Shown here piece by piece: positions 27,807 to 35,821 of a stretch of 64,000 nt of DNA (positions are counted from its first letter, which is position 1; every line of letters begins with the position of its first letter). The stretch comes from CAWFKW01 sp963816535 (GTDB lineage Bacteria > Bacteroidota > Ignavibacteria > Tepidaquicellales > OLB5): positions 62,001 to 126,000 of the forward strand of contig CAWFKW010000005.1 of NCBI GenBank assembly GCA_963816535.1, written 5' to 3'. Below the pieces are notes generated by a model. That model was not told the DNA's origin, did no database searches, and saw only the letters and a list, made by a program, of their open reading frames with translations. A program made the position numbers and the translations under genes.

Positions 27807-29489
27807 ATGAAGAAGATACAATTTACTGTTTTGTGCGTGGTACTTTTTGTTACATTTACATATTCACAGGACATAAGATTCACAAAGTCGCATGATGTGT
27901 TCAACGACTATAATCCAAATCTTGTAATACCGCCTTACGTTTATTATCCGCCTTCTTTTGATAATCCGCTGGTCTATTCAAACGTTAATATCTCGAACAA
28001 CACAGCTCCTCAAAATGAGCCTTCGGTAAGGATAAGCAGGAAGAATCCAAACCGTGTAGTTGCGGCGTGGCGGGATTTCAGAATTGGTTATAATCCGGCG
28101 GTAAGACGAGTCGGTTATAGCTATTCGACTGATGCAGGCGCAACATGGTCGGCCAGTTTGCTGATCGATTCAACGTTGCTTGGAGGCGCATTACTTAGGA
28201 ACAGCGACGCTTCGGTTACAGTTGATACGGCGGGTAATTTTTACATCACAACAATAGGATTGAATAATTCTAACGGTAACGCTGTTCTTGCGATATACAA
28301 ATCTACAGACGGCGGAATGACTTTTCCAACAGGGCAGGTCCTGGCTTCCGGGCAGGGTGAAGATAAAGAAATGGTAACGACCGACCTAACACCGGGCAGC
28401 CCATACAGAAACAATATTTATATCAGTTGGTCAAGGCTCAACAATGCGGCGGATATAAGAGTAATAAGGTCTACAAATGCAGGCGTCACATGGCTGGCTC
28501 CGGTTACGGTAGGAACCGCAGGCACGAACGGGCAGGGTTCGGATGTAGCTGTAGGCGCCAACGGTGAACTTTATGTGATTTGGACAAACTATAACAATCA
28601 GTACTTCAGTAAATCAACCGATGGAGGCGCCACATTCACTTCCCCTGTATCTATTGCGAACGGTCCATCAGCTAATATTCCGTGGGGACAAACAGGAAAT
28701 GTTACTTTTCCTTGCATCGCGACTGATGTATCCGGCGGCCCGAGAAACGGTTACATTTACGTTACGTGGTGCGATGGCAGAAATGACGGCGGCGATATTT
28801 TCATGACTCGCTCAACCGACCATGGCGCAACCTGGTCAACTGCGCTCAGAGTTAATAATGACGCTATTGGTAACGGAAAGATCCAGGCCTGGCCATGGAT
28901 TGCCGTGAACGATTCAGGCAAGATCGCTATAACTTTTTTCGATACTCGCAATACGCCAAATAACACTACAATTGAAGCGTGGCTTGCCCGTTCAAACGAC
29001 GGCGGCCTGACTTTTACAAATGAAGTTTTGAGCACGGCGCAATCGCCGACGAACACCCCAAATACCGATGTAAGATACGGAGATTATATAGGAATTGATT
29101 TCTGGGGCAACAAAATCGTTCCCGTTTGGACAGACGAAAGGGCGGGCGGATTTGACATGGAAATTTATACGGCTGTTATAGATATCACAACGGGAATTCA
29201 GCCGGTCGCTGGAAACGTTCCTGCCAAGTATGAACTAATGCAGAACTATCCGAATCCGTTTAACCCAAGCACAAATATTTTGTTCAATCTTCCGAAGAAA
29301 TCAAACGTTTCTTTGAGCATATATGATATTTCGGGTAAAGAAGTGGCAACTCTCTTATCGGGGGATTACGAATCAGGGGAACACTCAGTTACCTGGGACG
29401 GCAGCGCTGTTGCTAGCGGAGTCTATTTTTATAAACTTATAGCTTCAGACGGCTTTACCGAAACTAAGAAAATGATTTTAGTGAAGTAA
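27807..29489 (+). CDS. Secreted BNR/sialidase-fold beta-propeller with T9SS tail (copy 1)
   Basis: A 560-residue protein: signal peptide (to about residue 20), then a six-bladed propeller with Asp-box motifs of the SxDxGxTW type (YSTDAGATW, KSTDGGMTF, RSTNAGVTW, KSTDGGATF, RSTDHGATW, RSNDGGLTF), and a T9SS C-terminal domain from about residue 475 (LMQNYPNPFNPSTNILF ... ETKKMILVK). Asp boxes mark sialidases and other propellers but are not catalytic. The sialidase Arg triad was not confirmed, so enzymatic activity is open. The gene at 29634 is a clear paralogue, with long shared blocks such as NEPSV-ISRKNP and IDITTGIQPVAGN. Confidence 0.85.
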   Translation: MKKIQFTVLCVVLFVTFTYSQDIRFTKSHDVFNDYNPNLVIPPYVYYPPSFDNPLVYSNVNISNNTAPQNEPSVRISRKNPNRVVAAWRDFRIGYNPAVRRVGYSYSTDAGATWSASLLIDSTLLGGALLRNSDASVTVDTAGNFYITTIGLNNSNGNAVLAIYKSTDGGMTFPTGQVLASGQGEDKEMVTTDLTPGSPYRNNIYISWSRLNNAADIRVIRSTNAGVTWLAPVTVGTAGTNGQGSDVAVGANGELYVIWTNYNNQYFSKSTDGGATFTSPVSIANGPSANIPWGQTGNVTFPCIATDVSGGPRNGYIYVTWCDGRNDGGDIFMTRSTDHGATWSTALRVNNDAIGNGKIQAWPWIAVNDSGKIAITFFDTRNTPNNTTIEAWLARSNDGGLTFTNEVLSTAQSPTNTPNTDVRYGDYIGIDFWGNKIVPVWTDERAGGFDMEIYTAVIDITTGIQPVAGNVPAKYELMQNYPNPFNPSTNILFNLPKKSNVSLSIYDISGKEVATLLSGDYESGEHSVTWDGSAVASGVYFYKLIASDGFTETKKMILVK

Positions 29490-29633
29490 TCCATGTTGGA
29501 TGAACAAAGATAATTCATAGATCGCTGAACGGTTTGGCTGAAAGATCATGCCGTCAGCGGTCTTTAGCTGCGGTCAACTTGCCCTGCATACAAATTAATT
29601 GTATGTTTTTTGGAAAAATCTTATTGATAGCAT

Positions 29634-31313
29634 ATGAAGAAGAATATTACACTCCTGGCTCTGCTGTTAATTGTTGTAGAAATTTCATTCGCGCAGAATA
29701 GCCGTTTTACAAGGCCCCTTGAGGTTGATCCTGTAGGAGTACATAAAACGGATCCGGCGCCTGTGTTAGCCTACAATTTTGATGACCAGTCTTTGGTTTT
29801 CACCAATGTTAACATTTCTAACAACCCTGCTCCGCAGAATGAACCTTCAGTTAAGATAAGCCGAAAAAATCCGGCAAGAGTGGTTGCCGCGTGGCGTGAT
29901 TTCAGGCTTGGAGTCGATCCTAACGCTGTAAGGCGCGTTGGTTATAGTTATTCATCGGATAGCGGAAGAACATGGTCAACCCCGGCGCTGCTTGACTCAA
30001 CGCTTCTGCCCGGACTTTCCAGAAACAGCGACCCGACTGTAGGCGTCGATACTGCCGGCAATTTTTATATCGGCGTCATAGCTCTTACAAATACCGACGG
30101 CAACGGGACCTTGGCAATATATAAGTCGACAGACGGCGGAGTCACTTTCCCTATCGGAGTGATCATGCAGCAAAGCGGCAGCGAGGATAAGGAATATTTA
30201 ACCACTGATTTTTCTTCAGTAAGTCCTCACAGAAATACTTTGTATATGAGCTGGACGAGGTTTACAAATAATGACGCTTATATCAAATTAACAAAATCTT
30301 CGGACGGCGGCATTACATGGTCAAATCCCGTTAATGTCTCCGATAATCAATTTTCGGGACAAGGCTCTGAGCCGGCTGTAGGACTTAACGGCGATGTTTA
30401 TGTTGTTTGGGCAGGAGGAGATATTATTCTGTTTGACAGATCGACAGACGGCGGAAGCACATTTGGAACCGACCAGGTAATAGCATCGGGTCCCACGCCG
30501 TTTAATTTGCCGAACGGAGTAAATACTTTTCCGTCTATTGCAACTAATATCAAGACAAACAGCTCGCGAAACGGAATTGTTTATGTCGCTTTTTGCGATG
30601 ACAGGAACGGCGATGCGGATGTTTTTCTGATAAAATCAACAGACCGGGGCGTAACATGGTCTGCTCCTGTCAGAGTAAATAATGACGCGGTTGGCAACGG
30701 GAAATTACAATACTGGCCATGGATTGCTGTAAATGAGCAGGGCTACATTTCTATCTTATTTATGGATACAAGGAACACACCGAACTTGACAACAATTGAA
30801 GCGTGGCTGGCGCGTTCTGCCGATGGCGGCGCAACTTTCACCAATGAGCTATTGAGCACCCAGCAATCGCCAACCGCAATACCGGGCTCAAACGTAAGAT
30901 TTGGCGATTATATAGGTAATGATTTCGTTGGAAACAGGGTTGTTCCTGTTTGGACGGATGAAAGGGCTGGGGGATTCAACATGGATATTTATACCGCGGT
31001 TATAGATATCACAACGGGGATTCAGCCGGTTGCAGGAAATATTCCGGATAAGTTTGATTTGAAACAGAATTATCCAAATCCTTTCAACCCAGAAACGACG
31101 ATTTGGTTTATGCTTGCAAAGGCCACCCATGCAACTCTGAACGTATATAATTCATTAGGGCAATTGATTGAATCTCCTATTGATGAATCGCTTGGTGCAG
31201 GCGTTTTCAGCGTCAGGTGGAACGCAAGCAAATATTCAAGCGGCGTATATTTTTACAGGCTCCAAACAACTGATGGCTTTACAGAAACCAAAAAAATGAT
31301 TTTGATAAAATAA
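29634..31313 (+). CDS. Secreted BNR/sialidase-fold beta-propeller with T9SS tail (copy 2)
   Basis: A 559-residue tandem paralogue of the preceding gene with the same order: signal peptide, propeller with Asp boxes (YSSDSGRTW, KSTDGGVTF, KSSDGGITW, RSTDGGSTF, KSTDRGVTW, RSADGGATF), and T9SS tail (LKQNYPNPFNPETTIWF ... TETKKMILIK). The propellers are closely alike, but the T9SS tails differ more (ALNVYNSLGQLIES vs SLSIYDISGKEVAT-like), suggesting the sorting domains have diverged or been exchanged. It lies 144 bp after copy 1 and is followed by a good terminator at 31355. Confidence 0.85.
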   Translation: MKKNITLLALLLIVVEISFAQNSRFTRPLEVDPVGVHKTDPAPVLAYNFDDQSLVFTNVNISNNPAPQNEPSVKISRKNPARVVAAWRDFRLGVDPNAVRRVGYSYSSDSGRTWSTPALLDSTLLPGLSRNSDPTVGVDTAGNFYIGVIALTNTDGNGTLAIYKSTDGGVTFPIGVIMQQSGSEDKEYLTTDFSSVSPHRNTLYMSWTRFTNNDAYIKLTKSSDGGITWSNPVNVSDNQFSGQGSEPAVGLNGDVYVVWAGGDIILFDRSTDGGSTFGTDQVIASGPTPFNLPNGVNTFPSIATNIKTNSSRNGIVYVAFCDDRNGDADVFLIKSTDRGVTWSAPVRVNNDAVGNGKLQYWPWIAVNEQGYISILFMDTRNTPNLTTIEAWLARSADGGATFTNELLSTQQSPTAIPGSNVRFGDYIGNDFVGNRVVPVWTDERAGGFNMDIYTAVIDITTGIQPVAGNIPDKFDLKQNYPNPFNPETTIWFMLAKATHATLNVYNSLGQLIESPIDESLGAGVFSVRWNASKYSSGVYFYRLQTTDGFTETKKMILIK

Positions 31314-31354
31314 CTTGATTAATTAAAATTGCTCATTATTGAGCCGGAATATTT

Positions 31355-31379
31355 GGCAGGTCATTTGGCCTGCCTTTTC
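31355..31379 (+). terminator. Rho-independent terminator after BNR copy 2
   Basis: GGCAGGTC, loop ATTT, GGCCTGCC, then TTTTCTT: an 8-bp stem with one wobble. It separates the two BNR genes from pepT. Confidence 0.85.
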
Positions 31380-31398
31380 TTGAATCTATGGAGCTTTT

Positions 31399-32643
31399 AT
31401 GAAAGATATTAATTTTACCTGCGTTGACCGGTTCTTGAGATATGTTCAAATAGATACTCAATCGGACCCTGACTCAACTACTTGCCCCTCTACAGAGAAA
31501 CAAAAGAATCTCGGTAAGGTACTTGTCGCTGAGTTATTACAAATGGGAGTTAAAGACGCTCATATGGATGAGTTTGGTTATGTTTACGGAACTATCGAAT
31601 CAACTTCATCCAGGAGGGCGCCTGTGATCTGTTTTTGTTCGCATATGGATACCTCCCCTGAAACAAGCGGGGCAAACGTGAAGCCTGTTGTTCATAAGAA
31701 TTATAATGGAGGCGATATTGTATTGCCGGGAGATAATTCACAGATTCTCAAACCCTCAGAGCATATCAACCTTAAGGAAGTAGTTGGCGATGACATAATA
31801 ACTTCAGACGGAACAACTTTACTCGGGGCCGATGATAAAGCCGGAGTCGCGGAAATAATGGATGCGGCAAATTATTTGGTTTCCCATCCTGAAATTAAGC
31901 ACGGAACTATAAAAATACTATTCACCCCCGATGAAGAAATTGGCAGGGGGGTAGATAAAGCGGATCTGAAGAAACTTTCGGCAGATTTTGCTTATACAAT
32001 GGATGGCGGCGCATTAGGGCTGGTCGAGGATGAAACGTTTTCGGCTGATTCTGCGGTTATTACGATACATGGCGTGATAACTCACCCAGGAAGGGCGAAA
32101 GATAAGATGGAAAATGCCCTCAAGATCGCAGCCGACATTCTGGCTAAACTTCCCAAAGATGCACTCTCGCCTGAAACAACTGAAAACAGAGAAGGGTTCA
32201 TTCATCCGGTATCAGTTAACGGCGGGGTTGAATCAACAGTTATTAAGTTCATCATAAGAGATTACGAAGACAGCGGCCTTGAAGATAAGGAAATATATCT
32301 GGAAAACATAACCAAAGAAGTATTAACTCATTATCCAAATAGCGGTTATGAACTTAAGGTTGAAGAGTCTTATCGCAATATGAAAAAAGTTCTAAACGAC
32401 TATCCGCATGTAACTGAATATGCATTTGAAGCGGTTAGAAGGGCCGGGGCTGAACCGAAAAGCGAACTTGTTAGAGGCGGAACAGATGGTTCGCGACTTT
32501 CATATATGGGATTGACGTGCCCGAACATTTTTTCCGGCGGCGAAGCAATTCATTCAAAAAAGGAGTGGGTTTCGGTACAAACTATGCAAAAAGCGGTCGA
32601 AACAATCATACATTTGGCAATGATATGGGAAGAAAAAAGCTAA
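31399..32643 (+). CDS. pepT: Peptidase T (tripeptide aminopeptidase)
   Basis: A 414-residue M20-family metallopeptidase that removes the N-terminal residue of tripeptides. Zinc ligands and catalytic residues appear in order: CFCSHMDTSPETSG (His, Asp), LLGADDKAGVAEIM (bridging Asp), FTPDEEIGRGVD (catalytic and binding Glu), MDGGALG (Asp) and the final His in FSGGEAIHSKKEW. PepT-specific blocks VDRFLRYVQIDTQSDP and GDDIITSDGTTLLG are present. Cytoplasmic, no signal peptide. The last 19 bases overlap the start of the next gene. Confidence 0.95.
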   Translation: MKDINFTCVDRFLRYVQIDTQSDPDSTTCPSTEKQKNLGKVLVAELLQMGVKDAHMDEFGYVYGTIESTSSRRAPVICFCSHMDTSPETSGANVKPVVHKNYNGGDIVLPGDNSQILKPSEHINLKEVVGDDIITSDGTTLLGADDKAGVAEIMDAANYLVSHPEIKHGTIKILFTPDEEIGRGVDKADLKKLSADFAYTMDGGALGLVEDETFSADSAVITIHGVITHPGRAKDKMENALKIAADILAKLPKDALSPETTENREGFIHPVSVNGGVESTVIKFIIRDYEDSGLEDKEIYLENITKEVLTHYPNSGYELKVEESYRNMKKVLNDYPHVTEYAFEAVRRAGAEPKSELVRGGTDGSRLSYMGLTCPNIFSGGEAIHSKKEWVSVQTMQKAVETIIHLAMIWEEKS

Positions 32644-33155
32644 AATTTGTAATCTTAGTAACAGTCCTTTTGCTAAACTCATCCAGCGCTTTTTCACAAA
32701 GTAAATATGGGTTTTCCACAGGAGTATTTGGCGGATTGACATTGCGTCAAAGCCGCTCTGAGTTTGCTTTAAGATCTACAGCGGGTTTTAATTACGGCTT
32801 GGATTTTGAAGCCAGAAGGCGTAATCTTATCGTTTTTGTTGAATCTGCCTATAACCCGGAGAATCAGAATAATAACGGAATACTTGAGTTAAGCGCAGGA
32901 CCCCGATGGTCGATGGGAGGAAAAGAGTTTTTCAGTTCTGTTGAAGCAGGGCTGGGGCTGTACAAATTCCGGGACAATTCCGGCGCCGGATGGGGAGTTA
33001 GCTATATGGGGTTAAGTGTCGGAGCCGGCGGTAACTTTATGTTATCAAAAAAGATCGACCTGTTTCTGAAAGCGAAATATCACTTTGTAGGGCTCAAATA
33101 CGTTACGTCGTATTCAGACATTTACCTCGGAATGAGGTTCTATTTCAAAAGATAG
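32625..33155 (+). CDS. Small outer-membrane beta-barrel protein, unknown function
   Basis: 176 residues from the ATG at 32625, which overlaps the pepT end. This start gives a clean signal peptide (MGRKKLKFVILVTVLLLN ... AFSQ); a longer in-frame start at 32517 lies within pepT and is unlikely. The mature part alternates polar and aromatic residues in strand-length segments (YGFSTGVFGGLTLRQS, NLIVFVESAYNPE, SVEAGLGLYKF) and ends IYLGMRFYFKR with a terminal aromatic-x-Lys-Arg, consistent with an eight-stranded OmpA/OmpX-like barrel. No specific family recognised. Confidence 0.7.
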   Translation: MGRKKLKFVILVTVLLLNSSSAFSQSKYGFSTGVFGGLTLRQSRSEFALRSTAGFNYGLDFEARRRNLIVFVESAYNPENQNNNGILELSAGPRWSMGGKEFFSSVEAGLGLYKFRDNSGAGWGVSYMGLSVGAGGNFMLSKKIDLFLKAKYHFVGLKYVTSYSDIYLGMRFYFKR

Positions 33156-33201
33156 CATTATTTTCTCATTTCTCTATTTACCTATTTCGCTTTTTCACTA
33201 T

Positions 33202-33300
33202 TTAATCAAAGGCACCGTCTTCGTACAAATGGAATCTCATTCCATACGGGTCCGCGAACATAATGCTTTTGGATTGTAATTTTTTCCTGACACCATCAGA
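33202..33300 (-). pseudogene. C-terminal remnant of a VOC/glyoxalase-fold protein
   Basis: Minus-strand translation gives SDGVRKKLQSKSIMFADPYG then MRFHLYEDGAFD and a stop. The FADPYGMRFHLYE ending is typical of glyoxalase/bleomycin-resistance (VOC) proteins, whose final metal-ligand region reads D-P-x-G-x-x-x-x-L-x-E. Only 33 codons remain. Homology stops where the palindrome GCGTCAGGTC begins at 33307, so the repeat cluster probably truncated or replaced the rest of the gene. Confidence 0.7.
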
Positions 33301-33304
33301 ACTG

Positions 33305-33514
33305 TGGCGTCAGGTCTTACGACCTGACGCAGTTGTTCAATTGTTACGGACTAAAGTCCGCATTTTTTTTGATTCACAACCCCCAACCTAAAGGTTGGGG
33401 TTGCAAAAATTTAGTTCTCTTAACACTGCTATATTTTAAAACATTTTATTATTTATTAACCCCGACCTTTAGGTCGGGGATTAGACAATCAGTAAAAACG
33501 GACTTTAGTCCGTA
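33305..33514. repeat. Composite mirrored palindrome cluster (BIME-like)
   Basis: Hairpins in order: GCGTCAGGTC-TTAC-GACCTGACGC (33307-33330), CGGACT-AA-AGTCCG (33347-33360), CCCCAACCT-AA-AGGTTGGGG (33381-33400), CCCGACCT-TT-AGGTCGGG (33461-33478) and ACGGACT-TT-AGTCCGT (33497-33513). The second and third are repeated in reverse order and orientation as the fifth and fourth, so the cluster is itself an imperfect inverted repeat. Confidence 0.75.
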
Positions 33515-33612
33515 TACTTTTTTTTATTATCTTTATATTATTCATTTCTTAAATTTACTTATTAAATTACAAATAAAGTATGTCGGGAAAGATTCGTTTA
33601 ATTCAAAATAAT

Positions 33613-34608
33613 ATGTCATTCCCGCGAAGGCGGGAATCCTGGTTTTTATTAACGGTTACCTTTTTGCTTCTGTTTCTACAGGAATCTGTATTAGCTCAAG
33701 ATTCATTCCCGATCCAGGAAGGCACAGTTGTTGCGCTTCCGGATACTTCCTATGCTAAACAATTAATATCGGTTGAAGATGAATACACAGCAGTGTTAAG
33801 CAAGTTTGACCTGCAGTCAAAAACAGGAAGAAACGATAATCCATCGCTGAGCGATTATCTAGCAAACGCCTCTGCGCAGGTGCGTGGCTGGAAAGATACG
33901 GATAAAGACATTTTAAAAGCGGTAGTAAGCTCAATTGCAGCTAAAATTAAAGCGCTGGGACTCATAATTAACATGCCTGATACCATCTTCATTATAAAAA
34001 CAATAATGAAAGAAGAGGGCGGTGCCGACGGTTACACAAGGCGAAACTGTATATTCCTGAACGAAAATGAATTCTGGAGCAAAGGCGAAGGCGTGGAGAA
34101 TCTACTTATACATGAGCTGTTCCACGTACTATCAAGATTCGACAGAAGCATGCGGGAAAGAGTTTATAATACTCTGGGTTTCAAAAAATGCAATAACATT
34201 GATTATCCAAAAGAAATCGCAGATCTGCGCATTTCAAATCCGGATGCGCCGCACAACAATTTCTATCTTACGGTCAAATATAACGACAAGCCTATTGATA
34301 TAACGCTTATTTTATACTCTTCCGGAAATTATTCCGGCGGCTCTTTTTTCCGGTACCTAAAACTGGGGCTAATGGTCGTAACCGGGGATGATGATGCAAG
34401 AACTCCCGCTTTAAAAGACGGCAAACCGTGGATACTTGATGTAAATGATGTTTGGAATTTTTACGAACAGGTTGGGCGCAATACTAATTACATCATCCAC
34501 GAAGAAGAGATATGCGCCGACCAGTTTGTGATGTTACTGAACCAAAATATAAACATACCAAACCCGGAACTGATTAAATCAATGAAGAAGGCGATGACGC
34601 CAAACTAA
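33613..34608 (+). CDS. Secreted HExxH zinc peptidase-like protein of unknown family
   Basis: 331 residues from the ATG at 33613 (an ATG at 33580 adds 11). Signal peptide: MSFPRRRESW followed by the hydrophobic FLLTVTFLLLFL and a VLAQ cleavage region. The first ten codons are the dispersed palindrome CATTCCCGCGAAGGCGGGAA. The mature part has LLIHELFHVLSR (HExxH, about residue 175) and, some 140 residues later, HEEEICADQFVM, whose Glu could be the third zinc ligand as in gluzincins. Family not recognised. The stop overlaps the end of the convergent gene at 34605 by four bases. Confidence 0.7.
   Translation: MSFPRRRESWFLLTVTFLLLFLQESVLAQDSFPIQEGTVVALPDTSYAKQLISVEDEYTAVLSKFDLQSKTGRNDNPSLSDYLANASAQVRGWKDTDKDILKAVVSSIAAKIKALGLIINMPDTIFIIKTIMKEEGGADGYTRRNCIFLNENEFWSKGEGVENLLIHELFHVLSRFDRSMRERVYNTLGFKKCNNIDYPKEIADLRISNPDAPHNNFYLTVKYNDKPIDITLILYSSGNYSGGSFFRYLKLGLMVVTGDDDARTPALKDGKPWILDVNDVWNFYEQVGRNTNYIIHEEEICADQFVMLLNQNINIPNPELIKSMKKAMTPN
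33617..33644. repeat. CCCGCGAAGGCGGG dispersed palindrome inside a start region
   Basis: ATTCCCGCGAAGGCGGGAAT then CCTGG, a very common bacterial dispersed repeat that translates as SFPRRRES. The same element occurs at 50511-50535 outside genes. Here it is in frame at the start of the peptidase-like gene. Confidence 0.85.
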
Positions 34609-35693
34609 AATCCATACGCCACGCTGGTTTGAATGATGTTGTTGCTCGCTGTACCATTTAAAATATGGCTGTGTAGAATTGCGGCGTCAACATTAAAATC
34701 CCTGAGCTTTATCCCGCACCCTAAGGTAATAAAATTCTGGTCGTATGCAGTATAAAAATCAGAACTGTTTAGCGTGAAGAAGCCGGCTCTTAATATTATT
34801 ATTCCGTTCAGTTTGAATTCAGCTCCAAAATTTACATTGTTAAGATCTTTGCTGTAGGCATAATCTCCATGAGTTGCTTCTGTAAAATTATAATCAAAAG
34901 AAAGCTTTAAGGGTATTTCGGTAAATCTATATTCAACACCAGCGCCAATTTTCAATGGATAATAAGGCGGAGGGGGAAGTTCAAGTCCGATGTGCGGCAA
35001 TGTGGATTTTACATCGAGTGAAACCGGCGGCGTAAGAGCGGCGCCTATTGAAAAATTATCGTTTGCTTTATAAATGCATCCAAACCGGAAATTTATTTTT
35101 TCAGCTTTCACGTAAGCCTCATTTTGCCCTTCACTAGCGAGAAATCCGCTAATTGTTGAATTGTAAAAACTGTATTCCATCGTTAGGCCCAGATTAACTT
35201 TTTTCAGTGATAAACAAAGAGGTACACCTATTGTTTGAATTGTCATAACCGTAGTAAGTTCACCCGCCTCGCCGGAAATATATCTCAAAGAAGAAGGGTT
35301 TGAATAAAACAATCCAACCTGGAAATTGTTCGAAGGTTTAAATCCGGCTGCAATGGAAATAGACGGCAATGCGTTCAGGTACTTTTCAGGAGGATAAAAC
35401 AGAGCGTTTGGGACTGTCAAAGGGAATTTATAATCTGTCTGAAAACATGTTTCAAATTTATTTCCAATTACAAATGAAGCTGGATTGATACTTACCGACG
35501 AGATACCGTTGGATGTTGCAGCGATCCCTGTATTTCCCTTTCCCGCTGAAGGACCCGATAAATAGTTATTCGCATAATAATCCCAGTCAGGGCTTAATTC
35601 ATACGATTCATCGAAACCATAATACACCTGTGAGTTTGAAACAGAGTTAAAAGCAAAGAAGAGAACACATGTTATACTCAGAAACGTTTTCAT
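34605..35693 (-). CDS. Outer-membrane barrel protein, PorV/OmpP1-like (paralogue 3 of 3)
   Basis: A 362-residue protein with signal peptide (MKTFLSITCVLFFAF ... SNSQ). After it comes the shared N-terminal block DWDYYANNYLSGPSAGKGNTG with INPASF, which resembles the start of PorV/OmpP1/FadL proteins (SAGxGxxG ... NPA). About fourteen amphipathic strands follow and the protein ends TSVAYGF. It is the most divergent of three tandem paralogues (34605, 35822, 36981). PorV proteins shuttle T9SS cargo from SprA to the sortase; a similar role is possible, but hydrophobic-compound transport (FadL) is an alternative. Confidence 0.75.
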   Translation of the reverse strand: MKTFLSITCVLFFAFNSVSNSQVYYGFDESYELSPDWDYYANNYLSGPSAGKGNTGIAATSNGISSVSINPASFVIGNKFETCFQTDYKFPLTVPNALFYPPEKYLNALPSISIAAGFKPSNNFQVGLFYSNPSSLRYISGEAGELTTVMTIQTIGVPLCLSLKKVNLGLTMEYSFYNSTISGFLASEGQNEAYVKAEKINFRFGCIYKANDNFSIGAALTPPVSLDVKSTLPHIGLELPPPPYYPLKIGAGVEYRFTEIPLKLSFDYNFTEATHGDYAYSKDLNNVNFGAEFKLNGIIILRAGFFTLNSSDFYTAYDQNFITLGCGIKLRDFNVDAAILHSHILNGTASNNIIQTSVAYGF

Positions 35694-35768
35694 TTTTCTT
35701 CAATATTAAGTTTTTAAATGTTGTTTCAGAGTAGAGCTATCTAATATGTTATTCTCCTCTTTGTTTTA

Positions 35769-35811
35769 TTCATCTGATGACCCGCCTTGCAGCGGCAAGT
35801 CATCGGATGAA
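35769..35811. repeat. TTCATCYGATGAC inverted repeat, copy 1
   Basis: Arms TTCATCTGATGAC and GTCATCGGATGAA (13 bp, one wobble) around a 17-base loop that itself holds CCGC...GCGG. Same family as 38693-38738. It lies between two barrel genes and could attenuate read-through. Confidence 0.75.
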
Positions 35812-35821
35812 AAGAGCTTCT

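Larger units (their letters stand above)
33156..33579. other. Spacer holding a broken VOC gene and a composite palindrome cluster
   Basis: No intact gene. It contains the VOC-family remnant (33202-33300, minus strand) and the mirrored set of four to five hairpins at 33305-33514, both listed separately. A 92-codon open frame across it is made of repeat sequence and not a gene. Confidence 0.7.

Noticed and set aside
33333..33611. 92-codon plus-strand frame
   Set aside because: It spans the palindrome cluster; the peptide is translated repeat sequence, with no start site support.
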